DNA of 64,000 nucleotides from Batillaria attramentaria (Eukaryota > Mollusca > Gastropoda > Batillariidae): the NCBI GenBank assembly GCA_018292915.2, contig JACVVK020000448.1, positions 492,501-556,500 of the forward strand. Direction: 5' to 3'. The position numbers were made by a program, and so were the translations under genes. The notes under the pieces were generated by a model, which saw nothing but the letters and a program-made list of their open reading frames with translations, was not told where the DNA came from and ran no database searches. This document shows, in pieces, positions 1-14,969 of this stretch. Every line of letters starts with the position of its first letter. The stretch's first letter is position 1.

Positions 1-78
1 AACCATAACGGTTAGTTATCAAAACAGTTTTTGTGAGAATCGCCGTCGCGCCTTTGTCTTTCAGAGTTTGAGTTTGAA

Positions 79-79
<1 letters not shown>

Positions 80-168
<89 letters not shown>
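80..168. repeat. (GT)n microsatellite
   Basis: Uninterrupted GT dinucleotide run of about 88 bases. The open frame across it is simple sequence, not a gene. It abuts the tail of a SINE-A copy. Confidence 0.97.
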
Positions 169-171
<3 letters not shown>

Positions 172-537
172 AATTTTCCACTAACATAATAAGGGTGATA
201 TCAAAGACGTGGCAACGAAAAAAAGCCAGCACAACAATTTGGATCCTGACGGGATTCGAGTAAATGAGTGAGTTTTTAAGGCTTAAAGCTGCGCAAGCCA
301 CAAAGACTAATTCGCGGCTGAGTGTGCCTGCACTACATGAAAAACAACAACAACAACAACAACAACAAAAATGTAACGTTGGACAAAGGATGCAAACTGG
401 TCTACGGGGCAAAATAAACCTAGGACATGCAGGAGACGCTGCACCTTCATGCTAGTTTCTCGAACTCCCCGACGGGATTCGAACTCACGACCAGAGCATT
501 GAGAGGCCAACGCTCTACCATTCGGTTATCCCGGCTC
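169..537 (-). mobile_element. SINE-A copy 1, split by a nested insertion
   Basis: tRNA-derived SINE on the minus strand in two pieces: tail and middle at about 169-259, tRNA-like head at about 471-537. The head carries a box B-like segment (TTCGAA inside GGGATTCGAACTC, read on plus) and a box A-like segment (CTCTACCATTCGG, read on plus). The 12-base string GACGGGATTCGA occurs at 248-259 and again at 471-482, as expected for a target-site duplication made when another element landed inside the SINE. The same SINE family recurs about 15 times in the window. Confidence 0.8.
260..470 (+). mobile_element. Repeat family B insertion inside SINE-A
   Basis: About 210 bases lying between the two copies of a 12-base duplication. 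It starts with a GAGTGAGTTTTTAAGGC-type segment followed by a CGCAAGCCACAAAGAC-type segment, and holds an (AAC)n run at about 344-368. Related segments occur at about 35,378-35,432 (plus) and 37,205-37,290 (minus), so this is a dispersed family. No coding capacity is visible. Confidence 0.65.
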
Positions 538-1042
538 CTCACACATGTTTTGAAACAACAACAACAGCAACAACAACAACAACCAAACTATAAACAAATG
601 TATATTAAAAAAAAAAAAAAAACTGGTACTGGGTCTACTTACCTATTCTATACGTAGCACATCAACGCTGCTTTCTTCTCCATCGCTTGGTGTCCAGCTG
701 GGGAGAGTATAAGCTTACGTGCAGATGCGCTACGTTCAATCCACCCGCTGGCCCTCTGTTTAATAGGCCATAAAGTTCTCTGTATGGAATACCGTTTGGT
801 TCGCACTCGCGGCTGTTGGCCGTCATGTTGATCATACTTAGGCTGTAGAACACAGATGGAAATTTCGAAGAAAACGCTGTATATTCCTCGTACATATAAC
901 TTTGCTTGTGACACCCTAGAAATGTTTTAAATTCACCCCCCTCCCCCCCCCCCCCCAAAAAAAAAAAAAAAAAAAATCACGAAAATCCGGCAGCCAAAAA
1001 CTCATGTGTAGAGTAAATTTCAACAAATTCCGGTTTTTTTTT
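538..1042. other. Gene-free stretch with simple sequence
   Basis: Contains an (AAC)n run near 555-585, A-runs near 607-621 and a C-run/A-run junction at 937-976. About 780-800 is an inverted match (GGTATTCCATAC core, read on minus) to 1,845-1,862. No gene is supported. Confidence 0.6.
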
Positions 1043-1292
1043 TGGTAATGTTAACAGCGACCACATACCCCCTCATTTCTCTGTTGCCGGTCTGCTGGCT
1101 CTTGTGCCAGCCGCGCATGAATACAAATAGTCCACAAGCCAGGGCTTCTTTTTCCCTAATTTTACTATTACCTGCCATGAAACTTATTTACAAAGCCAAC
1201 AAAAAGCCCCAGATTGCCATTTTTTTTTTACTCTGCACACAAATATTAAAAGGGGCAAACAATCGTACTATATTTTGCATAGTCGTTACTTT
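1043..1292 (+). repeat. Inverted repeat, left arm
   Basis: About 250 bases that match the reverse complement of 2,525-2,770 with scattered mismatches (roughly 85-90% by eye). Shared landmarks include TGTGCCAGCCGCGCATGAAT and a segment containing TTACAAAGCCAACAAAAAGC. A mobile element with long inverted termini, or two opposed copies of one dispersed repeat, would both explain it. Confidence 0.8.
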
Positions 1293-1453
1293 ATGACCCG
1301 GAAGCTATTTGTGTTCTGTGTTCTGTAGCCTTTAACTCTGTGCTGACTGGGGCTGTCGCCGCCTCAGCACTGCCCGTTCCTTCCTGGGCCTTCCGCCATG
1401 GAATTGCAGTAAACTGACAAAGTGTAAGCAAACCTCTCAATAGCAAGCTTCAT

Positions 1454-1457
<4 letters not shown>

Positions 1458-1536
<79 letters not shown>
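1458..1536. repeat. (CA)n microsatellite
   Basis: CA dinucleotide run of about 78 bases. The minus-strand open frame across it is poly(Cys-Val) from simple sequence. Confidence 0.97.
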
Positions 1537-1538
<2 letters not shown>

Positions 1539-2232
1539 AGGCAATTGATCTGCAATGGAGTGGAGAATTCAGTTTTGAAGAGCCGTGGGCGATGCATGGT
1601 TTGACCTTCGATCGAAGTGTCCCGTCACGAATGAGGGTTAAGTCCGAGGTCTAGTTCAACGCCCTGTTTCAGTCACCACATTCACTAGGCTTCACAGAAA
1701 CCAACTTGTTTTGCGACAATAGTATCACCAGAGTGCCATATAGCACCGAAAGTTCTGTGTTTTGTTTTTGTTGTTTTTTTCATATCGCTGATCATAGTGA
1801 CAGGTGCAGTGTGACCTGAGCGACATACGACCACGAGTGTGAACCAAACGGTATTCCATACATTTGAACAGCCGGCCAGTCATCTGCTTGAGTACACGCC
1901 CTTGCTATGTGATACGATGTGCGGTGGTGATACGTAAGTACAGATTAGCTTGCTGTTGGCTAAGTATAAGTTTGTGCGGCAAATTATATGCATCTACTGC
2001 ACTCTACAAGATTGGCGCACCTGCATGTAGCAGGCAAAACTGGAAAAGTGGCGGTAACTGGGCATAATATGACGAAACCGGCAAGATTTTAGTGTGCAAA
2101 CTTCGATCTATCGTGAGGCCGATTCACCGGGGCCGAATCTGGTGCTCAAACGCATCCACACCGCACCAGATACGCTTCTCAAGATATCTGACGGTTACAA
2201 TAGTGGTAATCAGCAGTTCACTTATCAAACAA
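1537..2232. other. Gene-free stretch
   Basis: No coding exon, RNA gene or recognised mobile element is supported. It lies between the arms of the large inverted repeat and includes the inverted match to 780-800 noted there. Confidence 0.5.
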
Positions 2233-2425
2233 GGCTGGGTGGGTGTTTGGGTAGGTGGGTGGGTGTTTGGGGGTTTAACGTCCTTTTCCACCACATACGA
2301 GTGAAATCAAAGACGGGGCAACAATGAAAAAGCCAGCACAAATATTCGGCCCCAGCCGGGATACGAATTCACGACCCGAGCATTAGAAGTCCAACGCTCT
2401 ACCATTCGGCCACCCTGGTTCCCAA
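2233..2425 (-). mobile_element. SINE-A copy 2, with target-site duplication
   Basis: Nearly complete SINE-A in minus orientation: tail with TTTAACGTCCTTTTCCACC, middle with AAAGACGGGGCAACAATG, and a tRNA-like head ending near 2,422. Flanked by the 13-base direct repeat ACTTATCAAACAA at 2,220-2,232 and 2,426-2,438, showing insertion by target-primed reverse transcription. Confidence 0.9.
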
Positions 2426-2524
2426 ACTTATCAAACAAACAAACAAAGTATTTCTACAGGCCTAGAAAACACCGGAATACTTCACATATATTGGCTACAG
2501 GACACGAACAGCTTCCTTGGCAAG

Positions 2525-2770
2525 TAACAACTATGCTAAATATAGTACAAAATTTTTGCCCCTTTTTAAATTTGTGTGCAAAGTAAAAAGGGCAATCTGA
2601 GGCTTTTTGTTGGCTTTGTAAATAATTTCATGCCAGGTAATAGTAAAATTAGGGGAAAATGAGCCTGGCTTGTGGACTGTTTGTATTCATGCGCGGCTGG
2701 CACAGGAGCCAGCAGACGACAGAGGAATGAGGGTCAGTAGGTGGTAGCTGCTAACATTGCCATTATGTTT
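2525..2770 (-). repeat. Inverted repeat, right arm
   Basis: Reverse-complement partner of 1,043-1,292, about 1.2 kb away. No open frame spans either arm convincingly. Confidence 0.8.
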
Positions 2771-3432
2771 AAGACTAATACATAGCGTTTTTCATGAAAT
2801 TTGCATCTGTGTCCTGTAGCCTGTATTGTAGCCATTGTAGTTTCGATGATAACTGACGCGGGTCGTCAGCGACTCAGAACGCGAAAGCAGAAGCTGTCTA
2901 TTCCAAAATTTGCGGACTTGATAGCACAACTGAACCAACAGCGGTGACGCAGGCAAAGACGTGGACCGCTTTCGAAACACACAATTGCAGTGAGTGCATT
3001 AGACACCTTCCAGCTTCCTAATTCTTCTCCCGTTATATAATAACAGAAAAAGATCGCTAGGAAGAAATTGTATCTTTTAGTTCTCAGGACTGGGATTGCG
3101 CAACCCACAGCCGACGTGCCGTAGCAGTGGATATGGCCTCAGACTGTTTGCTGTTCAGTGACAGATGTGCTTTTCTTCTGGAGTCAGCTAGCACTGACAG
3201 GAAATCCCGCGTGTTTGGCCGTTCGGACTTTTTCCATGTTGAATTCATTGACTGTTATCAGAGGCATACAGAACATCTTTTTTTTTTCTTTTTTTTTTTT
3301 TTTTGGGGGGGGGGGGGGGCTAATTTAATAAAACGATACAGGTAACAACAGATAAAATAATGACAACTAGAGTCAGGTCTGGCGCGTTGCAATTTTTCGC
3401 TCCGCCAGAATTGCTTTGCGTGTTCGCTTTTG
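2771..3432. other. Gene-free stretch
   Basis: No supported exon. A T-run followed by a G-run lies at about 3,279-3,319. Confidence 0.5.
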
Positions 3433-3445
3433 GTTGATAAATTTG

Positions 3446-3447
<2 letters not shown>

Positions 3448-3505
<58 letters not shown>

Positions 3506-3541
3506 TCAGTCAATTTAGCGCTGTAACACTAACAGTAAGCG

Positions 3542-3606
<65 letters not shown>
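3448..3606. repeat. Two (GT)n arrays with (AT)n between
   Basis: GT runs at about 3,448-3,504 and 3,556-3,605, separated by unique bases and a short (AT)n near 3,542-3,555. Confidence 0.95.
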
Positions 3607-3607
<1 letters not shown>

Positions 3608-3954
3608 CTGTTTATATGTTTCTGTCTCTTTGTACGGCAAAATACTGACAAGTGCCGAAAAAGACGGAAATAGTACTGACGGACACTTCAGTTTGGGGCT
3701 TGGCGCCTCTGTACACTTTGTCAGATACAAGCCTATTATGGCAAGCTAGTGTGTTTTTACCTACGTGTCACCACCGCGCAGCGTATCACACAGCAAGGGC
3801 GTTTACCCACCCTGGTGATCGAACAAGAGCGCGGCCACGGCCACTCTGTCACGAGCACTGTAAATCAAACCATTCGTCGTCACTTGTAACATAAGGCGGA
3901 TCTCCGGTCGCTGATTGTTTTATTATACCACCTGTAGTTAGTACCGGTCCGTCC

Positions 3955-4378
<424 letters not shown>

Positions 4379-4531
4379 ACGGCATGAGTACAAAACGACA
4401 AATTTCAACAATAGGTAGGTACAGCTGCCCATACACATATTCATTTATTCACCCACACACATTCATAACATCCCGTACAAGAAAGTCAGGTTTTGTGTGC
4501 GTGGAGTCATTTGAATGCGCGTAACGTATGC

Positions 4532-4713
4532 GGGTGGGGGTGGGTGTTTAGGAGTTTAACGTCCTTTTCCACCGCGTAAGGGTGATATCAAAGACGGGGC
4601 AACGAGAAAAAGGCCAGCACAAATATTCGGCCCAAGCCGGGATTCGAACTCACGATCCGAGTATTGAAAGTCCAACGCTCTACCACCATTCGGCTGTCCC
4701 GGCCCCCCTCTTT
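4532..4713 (-). mobile_element. SINE-A copy 3, with target-site duplication
   Basis: Full-length SINE-A in minus orientation, tail near 4,532 and tRNA-like head ending near 4,708. Flanked by TAACGTATGC at 4,522-4,531 and 4,714-4,723. Confidence 0.9.
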
Positions 4714-4837
4714 TAACGTATGCCTGTCTTGCTGTCAGAGTAGTATGGAACTTCGGAATCAAAAACGTTTCTAACATCTTCAGCTTGCTGTCATTAAACA
4801 GAATGTGAAAGTTAAGGTGTACATTGTACACGTCCGT

Positions 4838-4935
4838 AAATAATAATAATAATAATTATTATTATGTTTAATATATATATGTATATATATAGATCATACA
4901 GCGCCCAACCTGACGTCAGCTCTTTACAAGGGTAA
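4838..4935 (-). mobile_element. (TAA)n-tailed retroelement 3' end
   Basis: (TAA)n/(ATT)n and (AT)n followed by a segment with CAGCGCCCAACC...AGCTCTTTACAAGG. It resembles, in reverse, the GCGCTATATAAATA + (ATT)n ends at about 35,075-35,118 and 30,850-30,985. Likely a 5'-truncated LINE or a SINE using its tail. Confidence 0.45.
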
Positions 4936-5012
4936 ATACTTATAAAAAGGTAAAAAGTATAAGGTAAAAGACATACTGATGACACGTAACTACACAATAT
5001 ATTTATACATAG

Positions 5013-5385
5013 GGGACGTAAGTAAAGCTGAGAGCGCTGCCTAGATCTAGAGGAAGTGTGCTTTGTACGTCACTGGACACGTCTACTTGCCGTACATTGA
5101 CAAAAAGTCACGGAGAAGAAGAGGGGGGGGGGGGGGGGGGGGGCTAACACCTAACAGATCTAAGGGTATCTCACCATTCACAAGAGCCCCATTGGGGAAA
5201 ATGGTCGATACAACCTAGTCCGTGTGAAGAGATGATATATATATCTATATCGATATGTGTATATCATTTAATATAAAATAGGAACAAAGGCGTCGCTAAA
5301 GGTCGAAAACATGCGCTCAATCAGGTCAGTTTGAAAGTAGGGGGAAGTAAGTAAAGCTGAGAGCGCTCCCTAGATCTAGGAGATG
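5013..5385. repeat. Pair of 40-base direct repeats about 330 bases apart
   Basis: AAGTAAAGCTGAGAGCGCT followed by a CCTAGATCTAG segment occurs at about 5,019-5,052 and 5,347-5,379. A G-run lies near 5,126-5,143 and (AT)n near 5,234-5,265. On the minus strand ATTAAA near 5,266-5,271 could serve as a poly(A) signal for the gene ending at 5,435. Confidence 0.55.
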
Positions 5386-5434
5386 TATATATTATGTATA
5401 CATCAATACAGGACGATGAGCCGGTGCCAGTGAT

Positions 5435-9659
<4,225 letters not shown>

Positions 9660-9685
9660 GGTGAAACAGGGGTAGATCGTCAATT

Positions 9686-9812
9686 ACAGGCAGCAAGGAA
9701 CAGATAAGTCTTCTGCATGCAGCGAGCAACGGATCGTCTTTTGCAGGCAGCAAGGAACGGACCGTCTTCTACAGGCAGCAAGGAACGGATCGTCTGTTAC
9801 AGGCAGCAAGTC
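9686..9812. repeat. 28-bp tandem repeat upstream of the CLAMP-domain gene
   Basis: Four head-to-tail 28-29 base units of the type CAGGCAGCAAGGAACGG + ATCGTCTTYTA plus a partial fifth, starting about 27 bases upstream of the start codon on the gene's 5' side. It therefore falls in the predicted 5' UTR or core promoter. Confidence 0.85.
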
Positions 9813-10609
9813 GCGAGCCACACGTTCGGTTCACAGGGACGATATCAGCTCAGCAACTATGCCCTCTGCTGATCCCGACGACCAAGTCCTGTCGGCTCTG
9901 CCGGACTGAAGACGTCAAAACGCAGACAGAATTCCTCTTTATTAATACGTCAGAATTCTGGTGTTACAATTCAAAATTCCAGATAATTTTGTGTGTATAG
10001 CCCTCATGATGTCCCTCTCCTGTAATCAGGATGTGACTTCCCCGATCACTCATGGGTTACCCGAACTAAGCCCAGTCTTGTGCCTCTCCAAGCTACATGT
10101 ATGCAACACAGCCTCTGGAAAAACAACAAAACCCCATAAAATCAAGTTGTTTTGTAGCGCTAGGGTAGCAGAAATGTGTGTTTGTGTGTATGTGTGTGTG
10201 TGTGCGCGCGCGCGCGCGTGTGAGGACAGGGGGTTGGGAAGGGGGTTCATGACGTTGCACAAGATTTTCTTCTACAGTAAGGATTCACAGTACAGAATCC
10301 AAGATGGCTGCCCTCAACACTGGTGATACTGTAGAAGCCAGCCATACAACTGACAAAAAATCCTGGTTGGTACTGTTGTTTTAGATCACAAAATAATTCC
10401 CTTGGCTGCGTTCACATTGTGTCCCTTGGACTATAAATAGTACAATAGGAAAAATACATGCGTGCTTGCATACATGAGGAAAGTGTCCACACGGTTAACT
10501 GGGCCCTCCTCCGCTCTCTGACACAGTACATGTATCGGTCAATGGGACAGGACTTCTACCTGCTGTAAGAATGGATTGCCTGTCGGATACATTTATCTGA
10601 CTTTTTTGA
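9813..10609. other. Gene-free stretch 5' of the CLAMP-domain gene
   Basis: Presumed promoter and upstream region of the minus-strand gene. Contains a short GT/GC run at about 10,185-10,220. No exon is supported. Confidence 0.5.
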
Positions 10610-10622
10610 GGGTAGCGTTTTT

Positions 10623-11113
10623 TGGGGGTTTTTTTGTGCTGCCTCAACTCTTTTGCCAGCTCCAGTGGTGTTCCTCCCAGGTCGTGGGTGGAATCCACGG
10701 AGGACTGGAAAGCTGGGGCAATTTTTATCATGCATGATGATGGAGATGAGGATGATGGTAAGATTATGCTATGTAGGTCCGTGTGGTTGGAGACTGCGGG
10801 ACAGGGCCGCATCCCACGCTTCCTGTCATAAATATCCCGGTGTTCACCAGGCCCGGGAACTACGGCACCTGCGGTGCCGGCCGTGTAATCATCCACATCA
10901 TAAGACCTGTCATACCAAGGAAAGCACCCGCAAAGTCGCACCCGTGAAGTGGGTGAATCTCGGCTGTGTGGCAACAGCCTCCCCATTGAGCCCGTAGCAC
11001 ACCCGCTCTGGGTATGAGCCTACCTAAGTAGGGCGCTTGCCTCGGCTGGGACTCGAACCCTGGTCTCCCGGTCCATGGTCCGAAGTGCTAACCACAACGC
11101 TACGGGGACCGGT
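10623..11113 (-). mobile_element. SINE-C copy 1, about 490-bp tRNA-derived element
   Basis: Minus-strand element whose head (near 11,113) has box A-like GTAGCGTTGTGGTTAGCAC and box B-like GGGTTCGAGTCCC, followed by a long body with GCGGGACAGGGCCGC-type and GTGCCGGCCGTGTAATCATC segments (read on plus). A second copy lies at about 35,870-36,356. Flanked by GGGTAGYGTTTTT at 10,610-10,622 and 11,114-11,126. Confidence 0.85.
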
Positions 11114-11126
11114 GGGTAGTGTTTTT

Positions 11127-11944
11127 CATTGGTTTTTTTGCCCCGAACTGAATTCCAACACTAAGTTTTTAAACATCAAGCTGATTCAGATTCATAACTC
11201 TGCAAGGTTGTTCACTCCTCCAAGTATAACTGATGAGGTCTGAGAGAGACTTAGTGAAATGGACATTTGTAGTTATGATGATTTAACTGGTCTGTGTGTG
11301 CGCGTGTGTGTTTGAGAGAGAGAGAGAGAGAGAGAGAGGTACATCAGAAAATGTCCACTCCACACATTTAGTGATTTACAATAACACAGTGATAAACTGT
11401 GAACTCTATTTTATTTATCTGAAGACATTTACACAACTCATCACTGACATCAATATTCAGACGTGCGCAAAAATGTACAACACCAAATTGTAACATGATC
11501 ATGTTACTAAAGACAAACACCTGCTACACCAAGTACACAATCTATTTTACCATCCGAGATGATCATGGCACAAACTTAACAGATCAGCTAGACTTCAGTA
11601 TAACCTGTATGGGATTTTTAAAACGTGATCTTTTCTTAAAGGAAGGCGCCTGCAGCTAATGCAGAAACACAGTGGAAGTGAGTAGCATTGTAAGATGCCG
11701 TTCATCTGTGTACTTGAGAGAAAGAGGGAGAGAGACAATGACAATGAAACTTTATTTTTCAACGGTAGAAATTGTAGCATACGTGCCAGTTTATAATCTG
11801 CCGTTGCTAGACTACAAAATGAAAACGTAAAACAAAGGAAGAGACAAGAGACACCCCCCCCCCAAAAACAAAAAAACAAAAAAAAAAACAAAAAAAAAAA
11901 CCCCAAACCCAAACCAACCAAGCAAAAGACAAACAAAACAGTAG

Positions 11945-11946
<2 letters not shown>
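11127..11946. other. Gene-free stretch with (GA)n and a LINE-type tail
   Basis: (GA)n at about 11,313-11,338. On the minus strand about 11,740-11,830 reads GTTGAAAAATAAAGTTTCA preceded by AGCAACGGC-type sequence, resembling 54,745-54,842; it looks like a shared retroelement 3' end. Mixed A/C runs at 11,850-11,945. Confidence 0.5.

Positions 11947-11991
<45 letters not shown>
11947..11991. repeat. (GA)n microsatellite
   Basis: AG dinucleotide run of about 44 bases directly before the gypsy fragment. Confidence 0.95.
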
Positions 11992-11994
<3 letters not shown>

Positions 11995-12004
11995 TTCTCG
12001 GTGA

Positions 12005-12640
12005 TCTCCATATGAAGATATGCCTCATCTACTTGGACGACCTGATCATCTTTTCACGTACTTACAGCGAGCATATGGACAGGTTGAAAAGAGTCTTTCA
12101 GCGTCTGTCAGAAGCTGGACTGAAGCTTGCCCCCAAGAAGTGCCACCTCTTCAAAGAGAAAGTCGTTTACGTTGGACATCAAGTTTCTGCCGAAGGTATA
12201 GCGCCTGACCCTGAGAAGACAGACTATCACAAACTGGCCAAGACCGACAAACCCGGAAGCTGTCAGGAGATTTTTGGGATTCGCGGGATACTACCGCAAG
12301 TTCGTGAAAGACTTCTCCAAAATAGCTGCCCCCTTGATACCAGTGCCAGCAAAGAAACGGAAGGGAAAGCGGAAGTCTACACATCAACAGAAGCCCTGGC
12401 AGTGGGAAGAAGCAGCATTTCAACGCTTAAAAACGATATTGTCTTCACCTCCTGTCCTCGGATACGCAGACTTCTCGCTTCCATTTGAGCTGCACACTGA
12501 CGCTTCAGGAACCGGATTAGGTTGCGTGCTGTACCAGAACCAGTCTGGAGTGAAGAGAGTAATCGCTTACGCCAGTCGAGCTTTGTCAAAGTCGGAAAGG
12601 AACTATCCAGCACACAAACTAGAGTTCCTGGCGTGTTTGG
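12005..12640 (+). mobile_element. Ty3/gypsy retrotransposon fragment (RT-RNase H)
   Basis: Reverse transcriptase to RNase H part of a Ty3/gypsy pol, truncated at both ends. The first segment carries the YLDD catalytic motif followed by LDDLIIFS and an LKLAPKKCHLF-type thumb segment. After a frameshift near 12,250-12,280 a second frame continues with GFAGYYRKFVKDFSKIAAPL and then the RNase H start with TDASGTGLG. Similarity ends near LEFLA at about 12,630. No LTR, gag, protease or integrase is visible nearby, so this is a dead fragment. Confidence 0.9.
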
Positions 12641-13229
12641 GCGGTATGTGTGTGAGAATGAAACGTGGTACATGTCGAAAAATGCATAGAAAATAACACC
12701 AAGGATTTTCTGAACAGTCGATGTGGTCATCTACATGTATGGAGCTAAACACGCAGGCTGCTATGGCCTATGGTGCTGAAGAAAGTAGATCTTGCTGAGA
12801 GGGTACCGTCTTTTCCCGCAGCATCACAGACAGTAACCGTAAGAAAGCGATAAGCCATGAATCCTCCTTACAAATCTCTCCATTTCAGCTGTTTTCTGAG
12901 AAACACCAGTAATGTATTGTGTCTCAATCTATCAACACAGAATACGCTGCTCCGTTTTCAAGGCTATCGACTTTACTACGTCAGTATTGGATTGTACTGA
13001 CATCGGTGCTGGTTTCGGGGCACTACCGAAGCGAGCGTTTATGCGGTCCAATTTTATTCTTGCAACACTGATTCGGAGACTGGCAAATGAGCAGCTGGTT
13101 TGCAGAAAAGCTTCGAAGATCTTTAAAAGGAATACACCAGTCATACTAGTGCAGCTAAGGAAATTGCCACTATCAGGACACAGCTGGTTGATATGGTGGT
13201 GCATATGCACAACTACAAGACCCTTTGAG
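12641..13229. other. Stretch without a recognised element
   Basis: An open frame at 12,912-13,241 has no family resemblance I can name. It may belong to the flanking retroelement remains. No splice signals argue for a host exon. Confidence 0.4.
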
Positions 13230-14075
13230 CGTCTTCAATAAGGGCTGTTTCAACAGCATACTGTGCTGCACAAACCTGAATATGCTGGGCGTCGGAGATA
13301 CCAAGGCCCAGGCCAGGCTTCTTGAGGCACACCCACAGCCCACATGGAACCTTCCATGGCTGCCCACTTGGCTGAACTTGGGAGTCCTTTCAACCTCTTG
13401 AGTTTGCCCCCATGGAGCGCTTGACAAAAAAAAAAAAAAAAAAAAAAAATCTTTTTGGCCCTTGCCCAAGTGTCCAGCGTGAGCGAGCTTCATGCCCTGT
13501 TTGCCGACCCAGACCATCTCCGCTTCGCTCAGGATGGCTTGTTAATCTCAGGATTCGTTGCGAAGAACCGTCTGCCTGCCATGGGGAACCAGGTTCTACG
13601 CATTCCTTCTCCGAGGAGGTTGGATCGTTGTCCCATTGCCAAGCTGCAGAACCCTATTCGGGCAATGCACATCTGCCTCAGGAGGACAAAACCCCTCAGG
13701 AATGCCAGGACCCGTCTTTTTTTCTGCCCCTCAGGGCGGGTAAGGTGGACACTGTACCCCAGACCCTCACTGGCTGGCTATGTTCCGTGATTACGGATGC
13801 CTACGGAGATCTCGCTCCCTAAGCAGCTAAGGCTCTGAAAATCCGAGCTTATCAGATCAGGGCTGTAGCAGCTAGGGTGTCATTCAACCGCAGTTATGCC
13901 CTCTCAGACATCATCCGAGTGGTCAGCTGGAGGCCAGAGTCTACCTTTGCCAACTCCTACCTCAGGGACCTGGCGTCAGAGTTGCTGAACCTGAATGGCC
14001 CAGTTGTCACGGCTCAGGTGCTCGTAACTCCGCCAGACATGCTGAGAGTGCATTTACCCTGGCTGCTTCTGCCAG
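13230..14075 (+). pseudogene. Decayed tyrosine recombinase of a DIRS/Crypton-type element
   Basis: Broken frames in plus orientation resemble tyrosine recombinases from DIRS-like retroelements. The N-terminal part reads PTWNLPWLPTWL, then CPHGALDK and an A-run with a frameshift at 13,424-13,449, then LALAQVSSVSELHALF. The C-terminal part reads AYQIRAVAARVSF, then SDIIRVVSWRPESTFANSYL, the usual end block with the His/Arg region, Trp-Arg and a Tyr near the catalytic position. Stops and frame changes (near 13,790-13,860) show it is nonfunctional. Assignment to DIRS versus a related YR class is uncertain. Confidence 0.7.
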
Positions 14076-14969
14076 TTTTGGGGGGGGAGGGGGGGAGCGT
14101 TTTTATGTTAGGTGTGCTCCATTCTTCTGTTCCTCTGCCTTTCTGAGATTTGTTCTATAGTAACACCAACAGGGAATATTATTTGCAGGAATAAATGTAT
14201 TTTTACATGTAACATTAATTTTACCTAGAACACTTAACAGATGGTGTTACTCATAAGTCCCACCTCCCTGTAGCTGCTGGGCTGGGCTTTGCGTGCAGAA
14301 CTGATGAGCACGGCCCGGTCTATACAAGCTGTACAGACAAAAGAGAGGCAACTCTTGTCCAACAGGTAAGTTGGAATGCCTCCTTGCTCTGTTGCGTACT
14401 TAGCAGCAGTAAGCTTGGGCTGCTTTTTCTTGCTTAGCCACACAATCAAAACTGAGTGAGTGTTCAGGGCTTTGAGCTACCAGTCAAAAATAACTGATGG
14501 AAATTTCAGCAAATCACAGGATGATGGGTCCTTTTGCAAGATGCTTCATGATCAGGAATGGGATACTACAGTACAAACAAAAATCCACACCTTTCCACAG
14601 GCAAGCCTGTGTTACCAAAAAAAAAAAAAAAAGTCTAACATGGCATAAAATGCTCAATACACTCCCATTCCCCCTATCTTTAACACACACACACACACAC
14701 ACGCACACACACACCAGCGAGAAAAAAGGACTAAATACAAAAACGAACCTCATTTAAAAAAAACAAAAAACCGACAGATTAAAACATAACTGAATAAATT
14801 CCCTGAAGTGACATCAAAGCATCTCTATACATGCTCTTCATCATTCATGCCAAAACACAAAATACAGCAGCCTCAACAATAACTGAAGGACAAACATGAG
14901 AGCACCAAGGCAGGGGACGGAATGTGGAGACTCAAGGAATGTGGAGACCTAAGGACTGAAGAACTGTGG
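14076..14969. other. Region 3' of PIGK on its strand
   Basis: Presumed PIGK 3' UTR and downstream DNA. Contains a CA run at about 14,684-14,715 and A-runs near 14,617-14,632. A 71-codon minus-strand frame at 14,234-14,449, preceded by an acceptor-like CACTCAG, has an SKKKQPKLTAAKYA segment; I do not recognise it and it does not encode a membrane helix. Confidence 0.4.

Noticed and set aside
14234..14449. Alternative last exon of PIGK on the minus strand
   Set aside because: It would give no membrane helix and no match to known PIGK ends; phase from exon 9 leads quickly to a stop.
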